Source of the DNA: a virus
Strand: one strand, 5' to 3'
DNA length: 31,977 bases
IMG/VR virus record: IMGVR_UViG_3300037325_000455
Location: 1-31,977 of that record
Shown here: positions 4,587-12,966 of the stretch, one piece after another
How positions within the stretch are numbered: the stretch's first letter is position 1
Layout of the letters: every line of letters starts with the position of its first letter
Position numbers and translations under genes: made by a program
Notes under the pieces: model-generated
What the model was told of the DNA's origin: nothing
Databases searched by the model: none
What the model saw: only the letters and a program-made list of their open reading frames with translations

Positions 4587-4793
4587 TTATGCTTTCTCTA
4601 ATTCCGGTAAATTAGTGGTGGGATCATCTCCTACAAAGATATAATCATAATCAGATAATTCTGCTAATGGGATGCTACGTGGTTGACCTTCAAATATGCA
4701 AAAAACATACTTAGGTGGAAATTCATCTTCTAAAAACCGCTTGAAAATATCGTTTATTGTAAATCTCTGGTGTTGTTTAAACTCTGTTTTCAT
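4587..4793 (-). CDS. Hypothetical protein (68 aa)
   Basis: The frame starts MKTEFKQHQRFTINDIFKRF, with GAAGGA upstream of the ATG. It lies 27 bases after gp41 and before a hairpin, so it is the last gene of the helicase transcript. Acidic second half, no membrane segment, product not recognised. Confidence 0.6.
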   Translation of the reverse strand: MKTEFKQHQRFTINDIFKRFLEDEFPPKYVFCIFEGQPRSIPLAELSDYDYIFVGDDPTTNLPELEKA

Positions 4794-4820
4794 AATATTC
4801 CTTCTTTATTCAACCATTAT

Positions 4821-6200
4821 TTACATCTTAAAACCGGAGAACTTTTCAGCTGCTGCCCTACCTAATCGTTGTGGTGCATTACTGGGTTGAGGGGCCAATG
4901 CAGGTTTCGCCAAAGTCTGGGCACTTGCCTCTAGTTCATAGAATTTCATTTTTGCTTTTTCAAGACCTACAACAAATTTATCAAGTTCACCATACCGATT
5001 TTTTAACATCTTGATGATAATTTGATCCATCTCTGATAATTCATCTGTGGCAATAAGAGTAAAGGCGCTATCCAGGCTCATTATCAAGCCGATACTATCT
5101 GCGGTGTCAGCCATTGACACATCGGAATTATCATAAGCACCACGATTTAGTTGATGGCCTGTAAGAATCGGTACGTTAAATTCAATTGCCAGTGATCGTA
5201 GTTCTTCTGCAATAGTCTTAACATATGTATTGGTGTTAGTCGACCCACCCATTTTGATCCTAGCAGAAGCACAGATACCTAGATAGTCAATAATAATTAG
5301 ATTGGGAATAAAATTCTGTTTGGTTTTTAGTTCTTCTAGTAGGCCACGAAAATGTCCAGAATGTGCTGCGCCTGTAGGATATTCCTTAACATATAGTTTG
5401 CCATGAGTCTTGGATGAAATCTTATCGATTTTCGACATGAAAACATCTTTTGGGAGACCCTTAATACTATCAACCGTGATGTTCATTAGGTTCGCATCGA
5501 TACGTTCGGAGATCCTAATTTCAGACATCTCCATGGTAATATACAATACATTCTTACCGGCGGCCAATGCGACTGCGGCATTGTTAGTCATAAAAATTGA
5601 TTTGCCGGCGCCTGATGAACCGCCTACTGAGTTTAGAGTTTTTCTACTCATTCCACCCTTGGTCAATTTATCGAGAGCAGTAATACCAAACGAAATCTTA
5701 TCCTCGACTAGATTATATTGATCAAAGCGGTCTGAAGCATCGGCCAAATAAGCATGGCCTACTGATGAATCAAAGTTAATATTGATGGCATCAGCAAGAA
5801 GCTTGGGTATGGCATCATCAGTTAGTTTCGATGAGCCATCCATGATGCCAATAGATTCCATGATGGCAAGATAGATAGCCCGTTTTTTACAAAAAGTTTC
5901 GGTGGCAGTTAGCAGCCAATCAATATCAGTTGGGGTAGTAGAAAATGAATTAACAAGAAGCTGGGCAGTTTCTAATTCGGCATCTGAAAGTCCCTTGACA
6001 TTTTTTAACTCCAGTGAAAGAATCTCTGGAGTAGTAGCTCTATTGTGTTTATTGAAAAATTCTAGTGAAAGTTTTAGAATTTGGCTTTCAGCTTTATCGC
6101 TAAAGTAGGTATCCTTAAGAAAAGGAATAACCACACGGCTGTATTTTTCATTAATTAGTAGATTGGCTAGGATGCTGGTTTCAATTTTCACTTCTGACAT
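4821..6200 (-). CDS. 41: Replicative DNA helicase, gp41-like (DnaB family)
   Basis: This 459-aa protein has the two-part DnaB-family layout: an N-terminal helical domain, then a RecA-type ATPase with Walker A GGSSGAGKS at 193-201, YITMEMSE shortly after, and LIIIDYLG as Walker B. T4 gp41 is of similar length. It would form the hexameric helicase that unwinds the fork ahead of gp43. The start is supported by GGAG before the ATG and by the promoter at 6225-6259. The C-terminus is a flexible Ala/Pro-rich tail ending KFSGFKM. No gp61 primase was seen in the window. Confidence 0.92.
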   Translation of the reverse strand: MSEVKIETSILANLLINEKYSRVVIPFLKDTYFSDKAESQILKLSLEFFNKHNRATTPEILSLELKNVKGLSDAELETAQLLVNSFSTTPTDIDWLLTATETFCKKRAIYLAIMESIGIMDGSSKLTDDAIPKLLADAININFDSSVGHAYLADASDRFDQYNLVEDKISFGITALDKLTKGGMSRKTLNSVGGSSGAGKSIFMTNNAAVALAAGKNVLYITMEMSEIRISERIDANLMNITVDSIKGLPKDVFMSKIDKISSKTHGKLYVKEYPTGAAHSGHFRGLLEELKTKQNFIPNLIIIDYLGICASARIKMGGSTNTNTYVKTIAEELRSLAIEFNVPILTGHQLNRGAYDNSDVSMADTADSIGLIMSLDSAFTLIATDELSEMDQIIIKMLKNRYGELDKFVVGLEKAKMKFYELEASAQTLAKPALAPQPSNAPQRLGRAAAEKFSGFKM

Positions 6201-6224
6201 TAATACTCCGTAGGTTTATGTCCC

Positions 6225-6259
6225 ATTATATATGGGGACCGAAGTTCCCGAAATAAATT
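6225..6259 (-). promoter_or_regulatory. Box-type (probable middle) promoter of gp41
   Basis: AATTTAT (one change from AGTTTAT), exactly 22 bases, TATAAT. The box overlaps the stop codon of the gene in front. Confidence 0.6.
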
Positions 6260-6701
6260 ACTTCATTGCCTTACTACCTTCTGCCGCAAGCCGGTTTAGA
6301 AAATCCATAGCATTTTCCTTGGGTTTTGCTACAAATGCACCCACCTGTGTATTCAATGTCGGAAATTCTAACCCAGTAGAGGCTTCTTGAATTAGGCTGT
6401 TGATCTGACCTTTATCTGGGTCTGTGCCACCAGTGTATTGAACCTCTCCAGCCTCCAATTGTTCTACAATCATTGTATGAAGTAGAGTAGCAATATCATG
6501 CTCAAACGACTTTTTATCTACCGGGGTCCCTTGAATTACATTGTAATCAAATTGTAAAGAAGGATTATCTACATCATCCGTATTCACCCATACGCGGCCG
6601 TACTGATATACAATTCCAGAATCATCGCCTTCAAGAATAGTAATATTGGCAAGATAGGATTCGGTATAGTCAACGCGGGTGTTTTGATTAGTTAATTTCA
6701 T
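6258..6701 (-). CDS. Hypothetical protein between UvsX and gp41 (147 aa)
   Basis: The frame starts MKLTNQNTRVDYTESYLANI, with an AAGGATAT-type site before the ATG. The first half looks beta-rich (SGIVYQYGRVWVN); the C-terminal part (DFLNRLAAEGSKAMK) is helical. Its place in the recombination/replication operon, 15 bases after uvsX, suggests an accessory role, but I cannot assign one. Confidence 0.65.
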   Translation of the reverse strand: MKLTNQNTRVDYTESYLANITILEGDDSGIVYQYGRVWVNTDDVDNPSLQFDYNVIQGTPVDKKSFEHDIATLLHTMIVEQLEAGEVQYTGGTDPDKGQINSLIQEASTGLEFPTLNTQVGAFVAKPKENAMDFLNRLAAEGSKAMK

Positions 6702-6716
6702 GATATATCCTTATTC

Positions 6717-7775
6717 TTAAATGTTGGCTAGTTCGGTATCGATTGCATCATCTGTTAGTAAAGCTCCATTGCTTACCTTATACGTTAAGGTTAGATAATC
6801 CTTGAATAGATTTGTTTTAAGAACCGGTGCCCAGAAGTCTTTATTATCAATATCCTTGGCTCGAAACTTTTTATCTTCCATAACACCATCATCATCAACT
6901 CTAGAATACCATCCATTAGAGGGTTTTTGAACAGCTTTACTATCTAATGCAATTTCAAGTAGACCGGTGTATTTTGATAAACCACCCTCAAACTTTACAG
7001 TAATAGGAATAGCAGATTTTTCTCTTACATATCTAGATTTTTCGATGCGGATAGTAAAATTATATCCAGATAGTTCCGTACCGTCCTTGTCCTGTGAACG
7101 TCCGATTAGCCATACATTATCGCTAGCCAACATTACACCAGTGCCGCCACTTAATACGGCCTTACTATAAATTTCTTGGGTCATATAAATGTGACCAATT
7201 TGTACTAAAGGAATATCCAAAATACGTAGGTACGGGGTAATGATTCGGTAGAAGCTTTTAAGGTATTTTGCCCTCGACATATCGCCCACAGATTTACCAT
7301 CGATAGCATCATCTTGTTCTTTTAAACTCGCAAGATTTCCTATCGAATCAATCATGAAGAATACCTTTTCACCCCTAGTAATGGTAGTCAATTGCTGCAT
7401 CATTTCAAACTTTAATTCTTCCAGATTTTTCACCGGAACATGCAGGACTCTAGAGGTATCAATTCCAACCGCTGAGAAGTACTCTTTGGGAGATCCAAAT
7501 TCCGAGTCCATAAAAAATAAAACTGCGTCCTTATGCTTTTTAAGATATGCAGCCGCAATGATTAGACCATACATAGTTTTAAAATGTCGACTTGGTCCAG
7601 CAATAGTAAGAATGCCCGACTTCATCCCGCCATCGATGCTGCCGGATAATGCAATATTAATCGCTGGGATATCCGTAATAGTTTCGTCGACATCGTTGAA
7701 GAAGGTGGACTTGTCCAAGACCGATGCGATCTTGATAGTTGAATTTTTCCGTAGCTTATCCATTAGAGACATCAT
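6717..7775 (-). CDS. uvsX: UvsX-like recombinase (RecA family)
   Basis: This 352-aa protein is close in size to T4 UvsX (about 390 aa). Walker A is GPSRHFKT at 60-67, the same form as the GPSKSFKS type of UvsX. FFMDSEFG and VFFMIDSIGNL follow in the order expected for the catalytic Glu and Walker B, and VQIGHIYMTQEIYSKAVLSG fits the L2 region. UvsX coats single-stranded DNA and drives strand invasion for recombination-dependent replication. AAGGA precedes the start, and the promoter at 7799-7833 is nearby. Confidence 0.92.
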   Translation of the reverse strand: MMSLMDKLRKNSTIKIASVLDKSTFFNDVDETITDIPAINIALSGSIDGGMKSGILTIAGPSRHFKTMYGLIIAAAYLKKHKDAVLFFMDSEFGSPKEYFSAVGIDTSRVLHVPVKNLEELKFEMMQQLTTITRGEKVFFMIDSIGNLASLKEQDDAIDGKSVGDMSRAKYLKSFYRIITPYLRILDIPLVQIGHIYMTQEIYSKAVLSGGTGVMLASDNVWLIGRSQDKDGTELSGYNFTIRIEKSRYVREKSAIPITVKFEGGLSKYTGLLEIALDSKAVQKPSNGWYSRVDDDGVMEDKKFRAKDIDNKDFWAPVLKTNLFKDYLTLTYKVSNGALLTDDAIDTELANI

Positions 7776-7798
7776 GTTTTTCCTTGGTGTAAAGATTA

Positions 7799-7833
7799 AT
7801 TATATAACGGTAATATGAGAAGCGAAATAATCT
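7799..7833 (-). promoter_or_regulatory. Box-type (probable middle) promoter of uvsX
   Basis: AGATTAT (one change from AGTTTAT), exactly 22 bases, TATAAT. The box touches the stop codon of the upstream gene. Confidence 0.6.
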
Positions 7834-8213
7834 TATTTCTTTGGGCCAAATCGTGGCAAGGACCCATGTGATCTTGGGATATGTCTGAGATCCAATAAGG
7901 TATCAAGATCTCCCGACCAGATTTTTACTACTCTCAACAAAATATTCTTGATATTCTTGCCGGCATGTGTTTTAATAGGATCGAACGTTTCAAACATATA
8001 AAAAAGCTGAGTCTGCCCGATATGTTTTTGACTATTTCCCACTTGTCTGGCAAAATAAGTATCAATATCAAAAAACCACTGGATCATTTTCTGGTTATTA
8101 AGGAAGTTGCTTTTGGCTTCTTCCAGGGAAAGGCCCCTAAGAAAATCACCACATTCAGGTTTGGTTTTATCAAGTTGTGGTTGAAAAAGTTCGGTAATTT
8201 GTTCTAGATTCAT
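7833..8213 (-). CDS. Hypothetical protein (126 aa)
   Basis: I start it at MNLEQITELFQPQLDKTKPE because the longer frame (from 8273) would overlap the methyltransferase by about 47 bases. It is mostly helical and ends with a basic tail (RHIPRSHGSLPRFGPKK). It lies between the methyltransferase and uvsX. I compared it by eye with UvsY and do not see a convincing match. The function is unknown. Confidence 0.6.
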   Translation of the reverse strand: MNLEQITELFQPQLDKTKPECGDFLRGLSLEEAKSNFLNNQKMIQWFFDIDTYFARQVGNSQKHIGQTQLFYMFETFDPIKTHAGKNIKNILLRVVKIWSGDLDTLLDLRHIPRSHGSLPRFGPKK

Positions 8214-8226
8214 AAAGTTACAATTT

Positions 8227-9066
8227 TTAAAAGAATTCTGAGAGATCACTAGTAGTTTGCTTTTGGATTTCAAAATTACAGAATATGTATTCGGGATTGT
8301 CCACTGATGTATTATCCTTTCTTGGTTTAGTACTTGTAGTCCAAAGATTATCTAGCTTTACACAGTTCCATGAAGTTAATAAATGGGCATTATATTCATG
8401 AATAGTATCTGTGTAAATTACATTGCCATGAAACTCTTCTATCATACCAATAAAGATTTTTGTCTTTAAATTGTTAAAATTAGATTTGTAATTTATCGGG
8501 TTTTTGTAATAGGGTGGGTCTAAAAACCAAGTGGTATCCTTATTATCAAGAGCACCCAAGTTGAAGAAGTCGGCCTGCTTAAAGTCTATATTCTGACATC
8601 TCTCTATGATTTTCTTAAGCATACAAAGATCGAGCATTGAATGGCTTCGAGAACCAAAGCTTTGATTAAATCCATTAGGGCCCCATCTAGCAAGAGAATT
8701 CAAACAACACTGGAATAGTTTTTGTTGATGAACTGCCTTTTGTGGTAGATTCAAAGAATCATAGTTTAGATTATAATAATTCCTATAGCTATAGTATGAT
8801 TGATGATCATTAGGGATAAGTTCTGGGTCTTTACAATTATAGAGTTTAATATACTGTTCGATGTTTATAATCTTAAAGCCATTGAACAAGTCTATTAATC
8901 TTTCATTATAGTCAAATGCTAAAGTTTTATTGTTAACATTTAGGGATACTGCGGCAGAACCCAGAAATGGCTCTATCAGATGTTTTTTTGTATCTATTAG
9001 AGGTAGTATAATATCCAAATATTTGTTCTTACTACCGGCATATTTAAACAGCTTTAAGTGACTCAT
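8227..9066 (-). CDS. DNA adenine N6-methyltransferase (Dam/D12 class)
   Basis: The 279-aa protein has the Dam-family order of motifs: FKYAGSKNKYLDIILPLI at the N-terminus, LIEPFLGSAAVSL as the SAM-binding motif (about 30-42) and the catalytic DPPY at 183-186. It would methylate adenine in a short DNA site. Its start overlaps the gp43 stop as TAATG, and the GGAG used for initiation lies inside the last codons of gp43, so the two are translationally coupled. Its last six residues, DLSEFF, are identical to those of gp43. The target site cannot be told from sequence. Confidence 0.88.
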   Translation of the reverse strand: MSHLKLFKYAGSKNKYLDIILPLIDTKKHLIEPFLGSAAVSLNVNNKTLAFDYNERLIDLFNGFKIINIEQYIKLYNCKDPELIPNDHQSYYSYRNYYNLNYDSLNLPQKAVHQQKLFQCCLNSLARWGPNGFNQSFGSRSHSMLDLCMLKKIIERCQNIDFKQADFFNLGALDNKDTTWFLDPPYYKNPINYKSNFNNLKTKIFIGMIEEFHGNVIYTDTIHEYNAHLLTSWNCVKLDNLWTTSTKPRKDNTSVDNPEYIFCNFEIQKQTTSDLSEFF

Positions 9067-11594
9067 TAAAAGAACTCCGAAAGATCATTTCTATGCTCAG
9101 CCTTCCAGTTCATGGGCTCGATCATAAGTTGAACAGCATTCAGAAATACTTTTTCAAACTGAAGATCAACATCGATATATTTGTGTAGACCGAACTCAGT
9201 TGGTAGCTTGTTGTCCACAGGCCACCCGATGATGTTTTGGTGTAATGGATTTGGTTCTGCTAGGTAGATGAACTTAAGTTTGTTTCCTTCTTTTAAAGTC
9301 TCATATTTTTTAGTTAGGCCGTTTTTTTCTAATAGATGATTGTAGAGTAGGGCTGCTCTAACATGAATAGGTGTCTTCTTTCCGAAAATAGTATTAGGGT
9401 CAGAATATTCGGCTAGGTTAGACAGCCCACGCGGGAAAGCAATTTGTTCAACTGTCAAGTTAACAAAATCTGCTTTTACCTTTGCAATGTATTCTTGCAT
9501 TTCTGATTCGGTACTGTCAAGAATAATTTCAATTGAGTCTTTTAAAGCTTTTTGGATTATCTTAGGGGTAGATGACTTAATAATCTCCATTCCCATAATT
9601 TTCAATTTTGGCTTTGCATAGGATACACCTTCAGAGGAATAAACCCGTGCAAAGTATTTTTTCTTGCCAAGTTGGACCAGATGTGATGCTGCCATCTCAA
9701 GCTTCATATTAAATGTATTTTCATACACATTTAGTTTGGTCGCAATATCCTGAGTAATTTTTGTGATAACCGGCGACATTTTATCTTTAGCCAACTTCTC
9801 AATTAGCTTGATATTCTGCTCAACAGTATTGTTGGGTGCATATTTTTTGACTACCTTATCAAGTGTCATTATCGCACTATCGGTATCGGCATAGAACATA
9901 GTACCAGAACAATCTATCTTCATTACATCAGAAAACTCTTTGTCAAACCTAGCCTCTAAAGTTCGAAGTAATAGTTGACCGGTTAAAGTAATCGATTCTG
10001 CAATATCAGGATTGAAGTAACGAAACCCGGCATTGGCTAACGAGCCATAAAGTGAATTTAAATTCAGCTTATATGCAGTTTGAATGTTATTCAGTTCTGA
10101 ATATCGCTGTGATAAGATGAAAATTTCTTTTTTGTCATTGGTAGTTGTTTTTAATTGTTCAATCTGTCGCTCAATGTCAAGCATTAAGTTTTTAGCGTCT
10201 CGCCGCTTTGTCATATACAGTTTAATGACTAATGGAATAATACCTAGAGACTTTTTTGAATACATAGAACCATTAGGAGCAATACAGACTTCCGAATCTG
10301 TCTTAGGGTAAGTTCCAGCTAGACACGATTCAACCGTGCTTTCTGTTTGCCCCAGATATGTTTCTGGCGAAAGATTTAATGCGCGCATAATGCTAGGATA
10401 GAGCGATGAAAAATCAAAGGAAATAATCTGCCTATACATACCAGGGACCGGGGTTTTAACATAGGCCCCTTCAATCTGTGAAGTTATACCGCTACTCTTC
10501 CTTGGTGGTGTTACAATCCCCATACTTAAAAGTTGATTATGCATGATAGCATCCCAAGTTTTAACGGGGCTGTATACATCAGTATAGTTAATCCTAGCTT
10601 CATAAGCCATAGTACATGCCAGCTGGATTAATTTTAGTTTATCATTAATTTGGCTGACCAATTGCGTGTCAACAATATTATACTCCACGAACTCATCGAA
10701 TGCATTACGATAGAACGCATCAAATGATTCCTCGGGATTTTCGAGTTTTGTAGTACCTAATTCTTCCTGGGCAACCGAGCCAAGACTCCAACTCTCACGA
10801 GCATTGGTGGTGAATTTTTTCATTAACAGCATCATATCTAGGACAGACACACCAACGATAGAATATTCACATTCTTCTCGGCCCTGAAACATTCTCAATT
10901 TGAAATCAACCTGACCCCAAGGAGATAACTTCTTGGTAAAGTCGGGACCAAGTATGATATTAAGTCGATTAACCAGGTACGGCATATCGAAGCCATCACA
11001 ATTCCAGCCAGTAATAACATCAGGTTGTTTTTGTTCCCAGAACATTAGGAACATTTTCAGTAGTGTTTTTTCATCTGAGCATTGAGTATAAGCCGTTTCG
11101 ACCTTATGCTTTCCAGTCGGTGTATATTTCTTAGTCCCCCAGGTATAGCAACGCTTGGTATGCATATCCTGAAGAGTAATTAGTTGAACCTCACCGAGGG
11201 CATATTTTGGGTCAGGAAAATTTCCGTCGGCCGACCCGGTTTCAATATCAATTGAGTATGCTTTAATATGTTTGAAATCCCATCCAGTAAATTGGTATTC
11301 ATTCGCATATTGTAGTATTTCATTCTGTTGACCAAATACTTCTACGCCAGAAATACCGGTGTATTGTTTGCACCATTCCCTGGCTTCATACATATTTCCT
11401 GGCTTAACAGCCTTAACTGAATCACCATAAAGCGTCTTCAGGCCAGAATTATTGCTTGCATCTTTAAGATAGTAGGTAGGTGACCAAATGTCTTTTCGTA
11501 GAGAATGAATCCCATCAACAACCTCGCGAACTAGAATGCTTTGTCCACTTTTGGCAATAGAAGTATAGAATCGGTTATTTTTCGCAGTGTTCAT
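9066..11594 (-). CDS. 43: DNA polymerase, gp43-like (family B)
   Basis: It has an exonuclease Exo I motif (YSIDIETGS, about 113-121 from this start), polymerase motif A (DFSSLYPS) and motif C (YADTDS), so both proofreading and synthesis sites look intact. The 842-aa length is slightly under T4 gp43 (898 aa). I start at MNTAKNNRFYTSI: the frame is open further to 11645, but those codons lie inside a large inverted repeat with no ribosome-binding site. The C-terminus RNDLSEFF is a plausible sliding-clamp-binding peptide. The promoter is at 11681-11715. Confidence 0.95.
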   Translation of the reverse strand: MNTAKNNRFYTSIAKSGQSILVREVVDGIHSLRKDIWSPTYYLKDASNNSGLKTLYGDSVKAVKPGNMYEAREWCKQYTGISGVEVFGQQNEILQYANEYQFTGWDFKHIKAYSIDIETGSADGNFPDPKYALGEVQLITLQDMHTKRCYTWGTKKYTPTGKHKVETAYTQCSDEKTLLKMFLMFWEQKQPDVITGWNCDGFDMPYLVNRLNIILGPDFTKKLSPWGQVDFKLRMFQGREECEYSIVGVSVLDMMLLMKKFTTNARESWSLGSVAQEELGTTKLENPEESFDAFYRNAFDEFVEYNIVDTQLVSQINDKLKLIQLACTMAYEARINYTDVYSPVKTWDAIMHNQLLSMGIVTPPRKSSGITSQIEGAYVKTPVPGMYRQIISFDFSSLYPSIMRALNLSPETYLGQTESTVESCLAGTYPKTDSEVCIAPNGSMYSKKSLGIIPLVIKLYMTKRRDAKNLMLDIERQIEQLKTTTNDKKEIFILSQRYSELNNIQTAYKLNLNSLYGSLANAGFRYFNPDIAESITLTGQLLLRTLEARFDKEFSDVMKIDCSGTMFYADTDSAIMTLDKVVKKYAPNNTVEQNIKLIEKLAKDKMSPVITKITQDIATKLNVYENTFNMKLEMAASHLVQLGKKKYFARVYSSEGVSYAKPKLKIMGMEIIKSSTPKIIQKALKDSIEIILDSTESEMQEYIAKVKADFVNLTVEQIAFPRGLSNLAEYSDPNTIFGKKTPIHVRAALLYNHLLEKNGLTKKYETLKEGNKLKFIYLAEPNPLHQNIIGWPVDNKLPTEFGLHKYIDVDLQFEKVFLNAVQLMIEPMNWKAEHRNDLSEFF

Positions 11595-11658
11595 AATGTA
11601 TCGTAAAGAATACATTACTGCGCCAATGTATTCTTTACGATACATTGGCGCAGTAATG
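11595..11658 (-). promoter_or_regulatory. Two mutually exclusive hairpins abutting the gp43 start codon
   Basis: Fold 1 pairs 11595-11616 with 11625-11646 (22 bp, perfect, loop 8). Fold 2 pairs 11613-11631 with 11640-11658 (19 bp, perfect, loop 8). They share bases and cannot form together. The ATG is the base next to 11595. No ribosome-binding site is seen. T4 gp43 represses its own translation by binding a hairpin in this position, so this is the likely operator. Confidence 0.75.
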
Positions 11659-11680
11659 AAAAGTGAGTGTCAGAAGCTTT

Positions 11681-11715
11681 ATTATACACCGTACTTTAGT
11701 GTATGAAAATAAACT
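11681..11715 (-). promoter_or_regulatory. Box-type (probable middle) promoter of gp43
   Basis: AGTTTAT, exactly 22 bases, TATAAT. Transcription would start near 11674, giving a leader of about 80 bases that holds the double hairpin. Confidence 0.7.
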
Positions 11716-11716
11716 T

Positions 11717-12313
11717 TTAGTCTACTTCGCCGGCTAGCATCATAGCGATATCACGAAGACAATCCTCGACCGGATCATGGGCTACAAGTTTATCTTCATT
11801 ATAGTCAGTACAAACTGTGGTATCTACCTTGATATACCCTCGTTCGGATTTTGGATACAATACCTCGATAAATGTGCGAATATCTCTAAAACCGTAGTAT
11901 GGAGCCAGAGGCTTCATATCTGCGGCTTTGAATAGAGAATCTGTAATCATTTGGTCAAAGGAACCGCGGGTATAAATTTTAGAGTTTTTCGAACCACCAC
12001 GGCTATGATAAAACTCAGTAAGAGCAGATAAACCATCAACCACAGACATATCAGAGGAGGATGGAATCAGACTCATTGCTTGAGATGCTTTGGATTGCTC
12101 AGACCACCACTTCAATGTGTCCTTACTGACAGACCTATTATAGATGGTCTGTTGCTCGCGAGCATTAAATTTTACAAAAAAGGAATTTTTTCTTAAACCC
12201 TCTACGGTGAAAAATGTCTTGGCTTCAAATGGTACCAAGCCGATTGAAAGAATTACAGCATTTGCTTCTGTGGCAAGTGTTTCAATATCAAGTGCAAATA
12301 GTGAGTAATTCAT
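11717..12313 (-). CDS. dexA: DEDDh 3'-5' exonuclease, DexA-like
   Basis: The 198-aa protein has FALDIETLATEANAVILSIG at the N-terminus (first D and E), YTRGSFDQMITDSLF in the middle (second D), and HDPVEDCLRDI near the C-terminus (H and last D), the order of the DEDDh nucleases. T4 DexA, which helps degrade host DNA, is of this group; the related Rv2179c-type RNases are an alternative. It sits between regA and gp43, and its stop is next to the gp43 promoter box. Confidence 0.75.
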   Translation of the reverse strand: MNYSLFALDIETLATEANAVILSIGLVPFEAKTFFTVEGLRKNSFFVKFNAREQQTIYNRSVSKDTLKWWSEQSKASQAMSLIPSSSDMSVVDGLSALTEFYHSRGGSKNSKIYTRGSFDQMITDSLFKAADMKPLAPYYGFRDIRTFIEVLYPKSERGYIKVDTTVCTDYNEDKLVAHDPVEDCLRDIAMMLAGEVD

Positions 12314-12325
12314 TATAATCCATAA

Positions 12326-12511
12326 TTAAGTTAGGGTCTTAGCCCAGTCATACGCCTTGGCTTCGTTTACAAAAAACCTAACGAAAAAATCGTAATCAGC
12401 TTTTTGTTTACTAGCTATTACAAGAACGTTTTTTTCATTTGTAATAGAAATACTATAGTTCCAATTTCCTCGTCTGAAGATAGGAAATTTTGCTAGTTTG
12501 GTAATTTGCAT
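12326..12511 (-). CDS. Hypothetical protein (61 aa)
   Basis: The frame starts MQITKLAKFPIFRRGNWNYS immediately after the regA stop (TAA-ATG), so it is translated with regA. It is basic, with FFVRFFVNEAKAYDWAKTL at the C-terminus. No membrane segment and no recognised family. Confidence 0.6.
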   Translation of the reverse strand: MQITKLAKFPIFRRGNWNYSISITNEKNVLVIASKQKADYDFFVRFFVNEAKAYDWAKTLT

Positions 12512-12925
12512 TTAGATTTTCTTGCCCATAGTGTACTTTACAGTCAAAGTCCACTGAGACTTCTGTGCGAAAGGAATAATTTTAATACAATTGGTGGTCA
12601 AAATCAAGTCTGATTTTTGTACTACCTTACATAGACCCCATTGCTCTAGGAGATTTGCGATAGTATTCCGTCTGGCAATATCATTGTATTCAATATTGGT
12701 TGGTTTACCGTCTAATGCAAAAAGCTCTTTGAAATTCATAATATAATATTTGCCACGGCGGTGTAAAATATGGCAGGTCTGGCAGAGAATTTTTTCTTTT
12801 TTTGAAGCAATTCCTATTCTAGATAAGGTTTCTTTTATTTTTAAAAAGGCATCAGGATCAGGAAGGATAATTTCATAGAGACATGACTCAGTCCAATGAT
12901 AGGAGTCGGTTAATAGATAAGTCAT
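12512..12925 (-). CDS. regA: RegA translational repressor
   Basis: The segment FLKIKETLSRIGIASKKEKI...CQTCHILHRRGKYYIMNFKELFALDG follows T4 RegA (FLKVKETLTRMGIANNKDKV...CHILQKKGLYYIVHFKEM) closely, and the end (KSQWTLTVKYTMGKK) also matches. At 137 aa it is about 15 residues longer than T4 RegA at the N-terminus. RegA binds ribosome-binding regions of early phage messages, including its own. A perfect 9-bp hairpin ends at its start codon and no ordinary ribosome-binding site is present. Confidence 0.92.
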   Translation of the reverse strand: MTYLLTDSYHWTESCLYEIILPDPDAFLKIKETLSRIGIASKKEKILCQTCHILHRRGKYYIMNFKELFALDGKPTNIEYNDIARRNTIANLLEQWGLCKVVQKSDLILTTNCIKIIPFAQKSQWTLTVKYTMGKKI

Positions 12926-12957
12926 AATAAAGGGGCGTGTTGGTTAATCCCTTTATT
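12926..12957 (-). promoter_or_regulatory. Hairpin abutting the regA start codon
   Basis: The arms 12926-12934 and 12949-12957 (AATAAAGGG/CCCTTTATT) close a 14-base loop, and the ATG follows directly. The only purine-rich candidate for ribosome binding (AAAGGG) is inside the upstream arm. T4 regA is autoregulated at this position, so an operator is likely. Confidence 0.6.
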
Positions 12958-12966
12958 TATGATTTT

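Noticed and set aside
11595-11645. N-terminal extension of gp43
   Set aside because: The extra codons are the inverted repeat itself, with no ribosome-binding site; homology to gp43 starts at the 11594 ATG.
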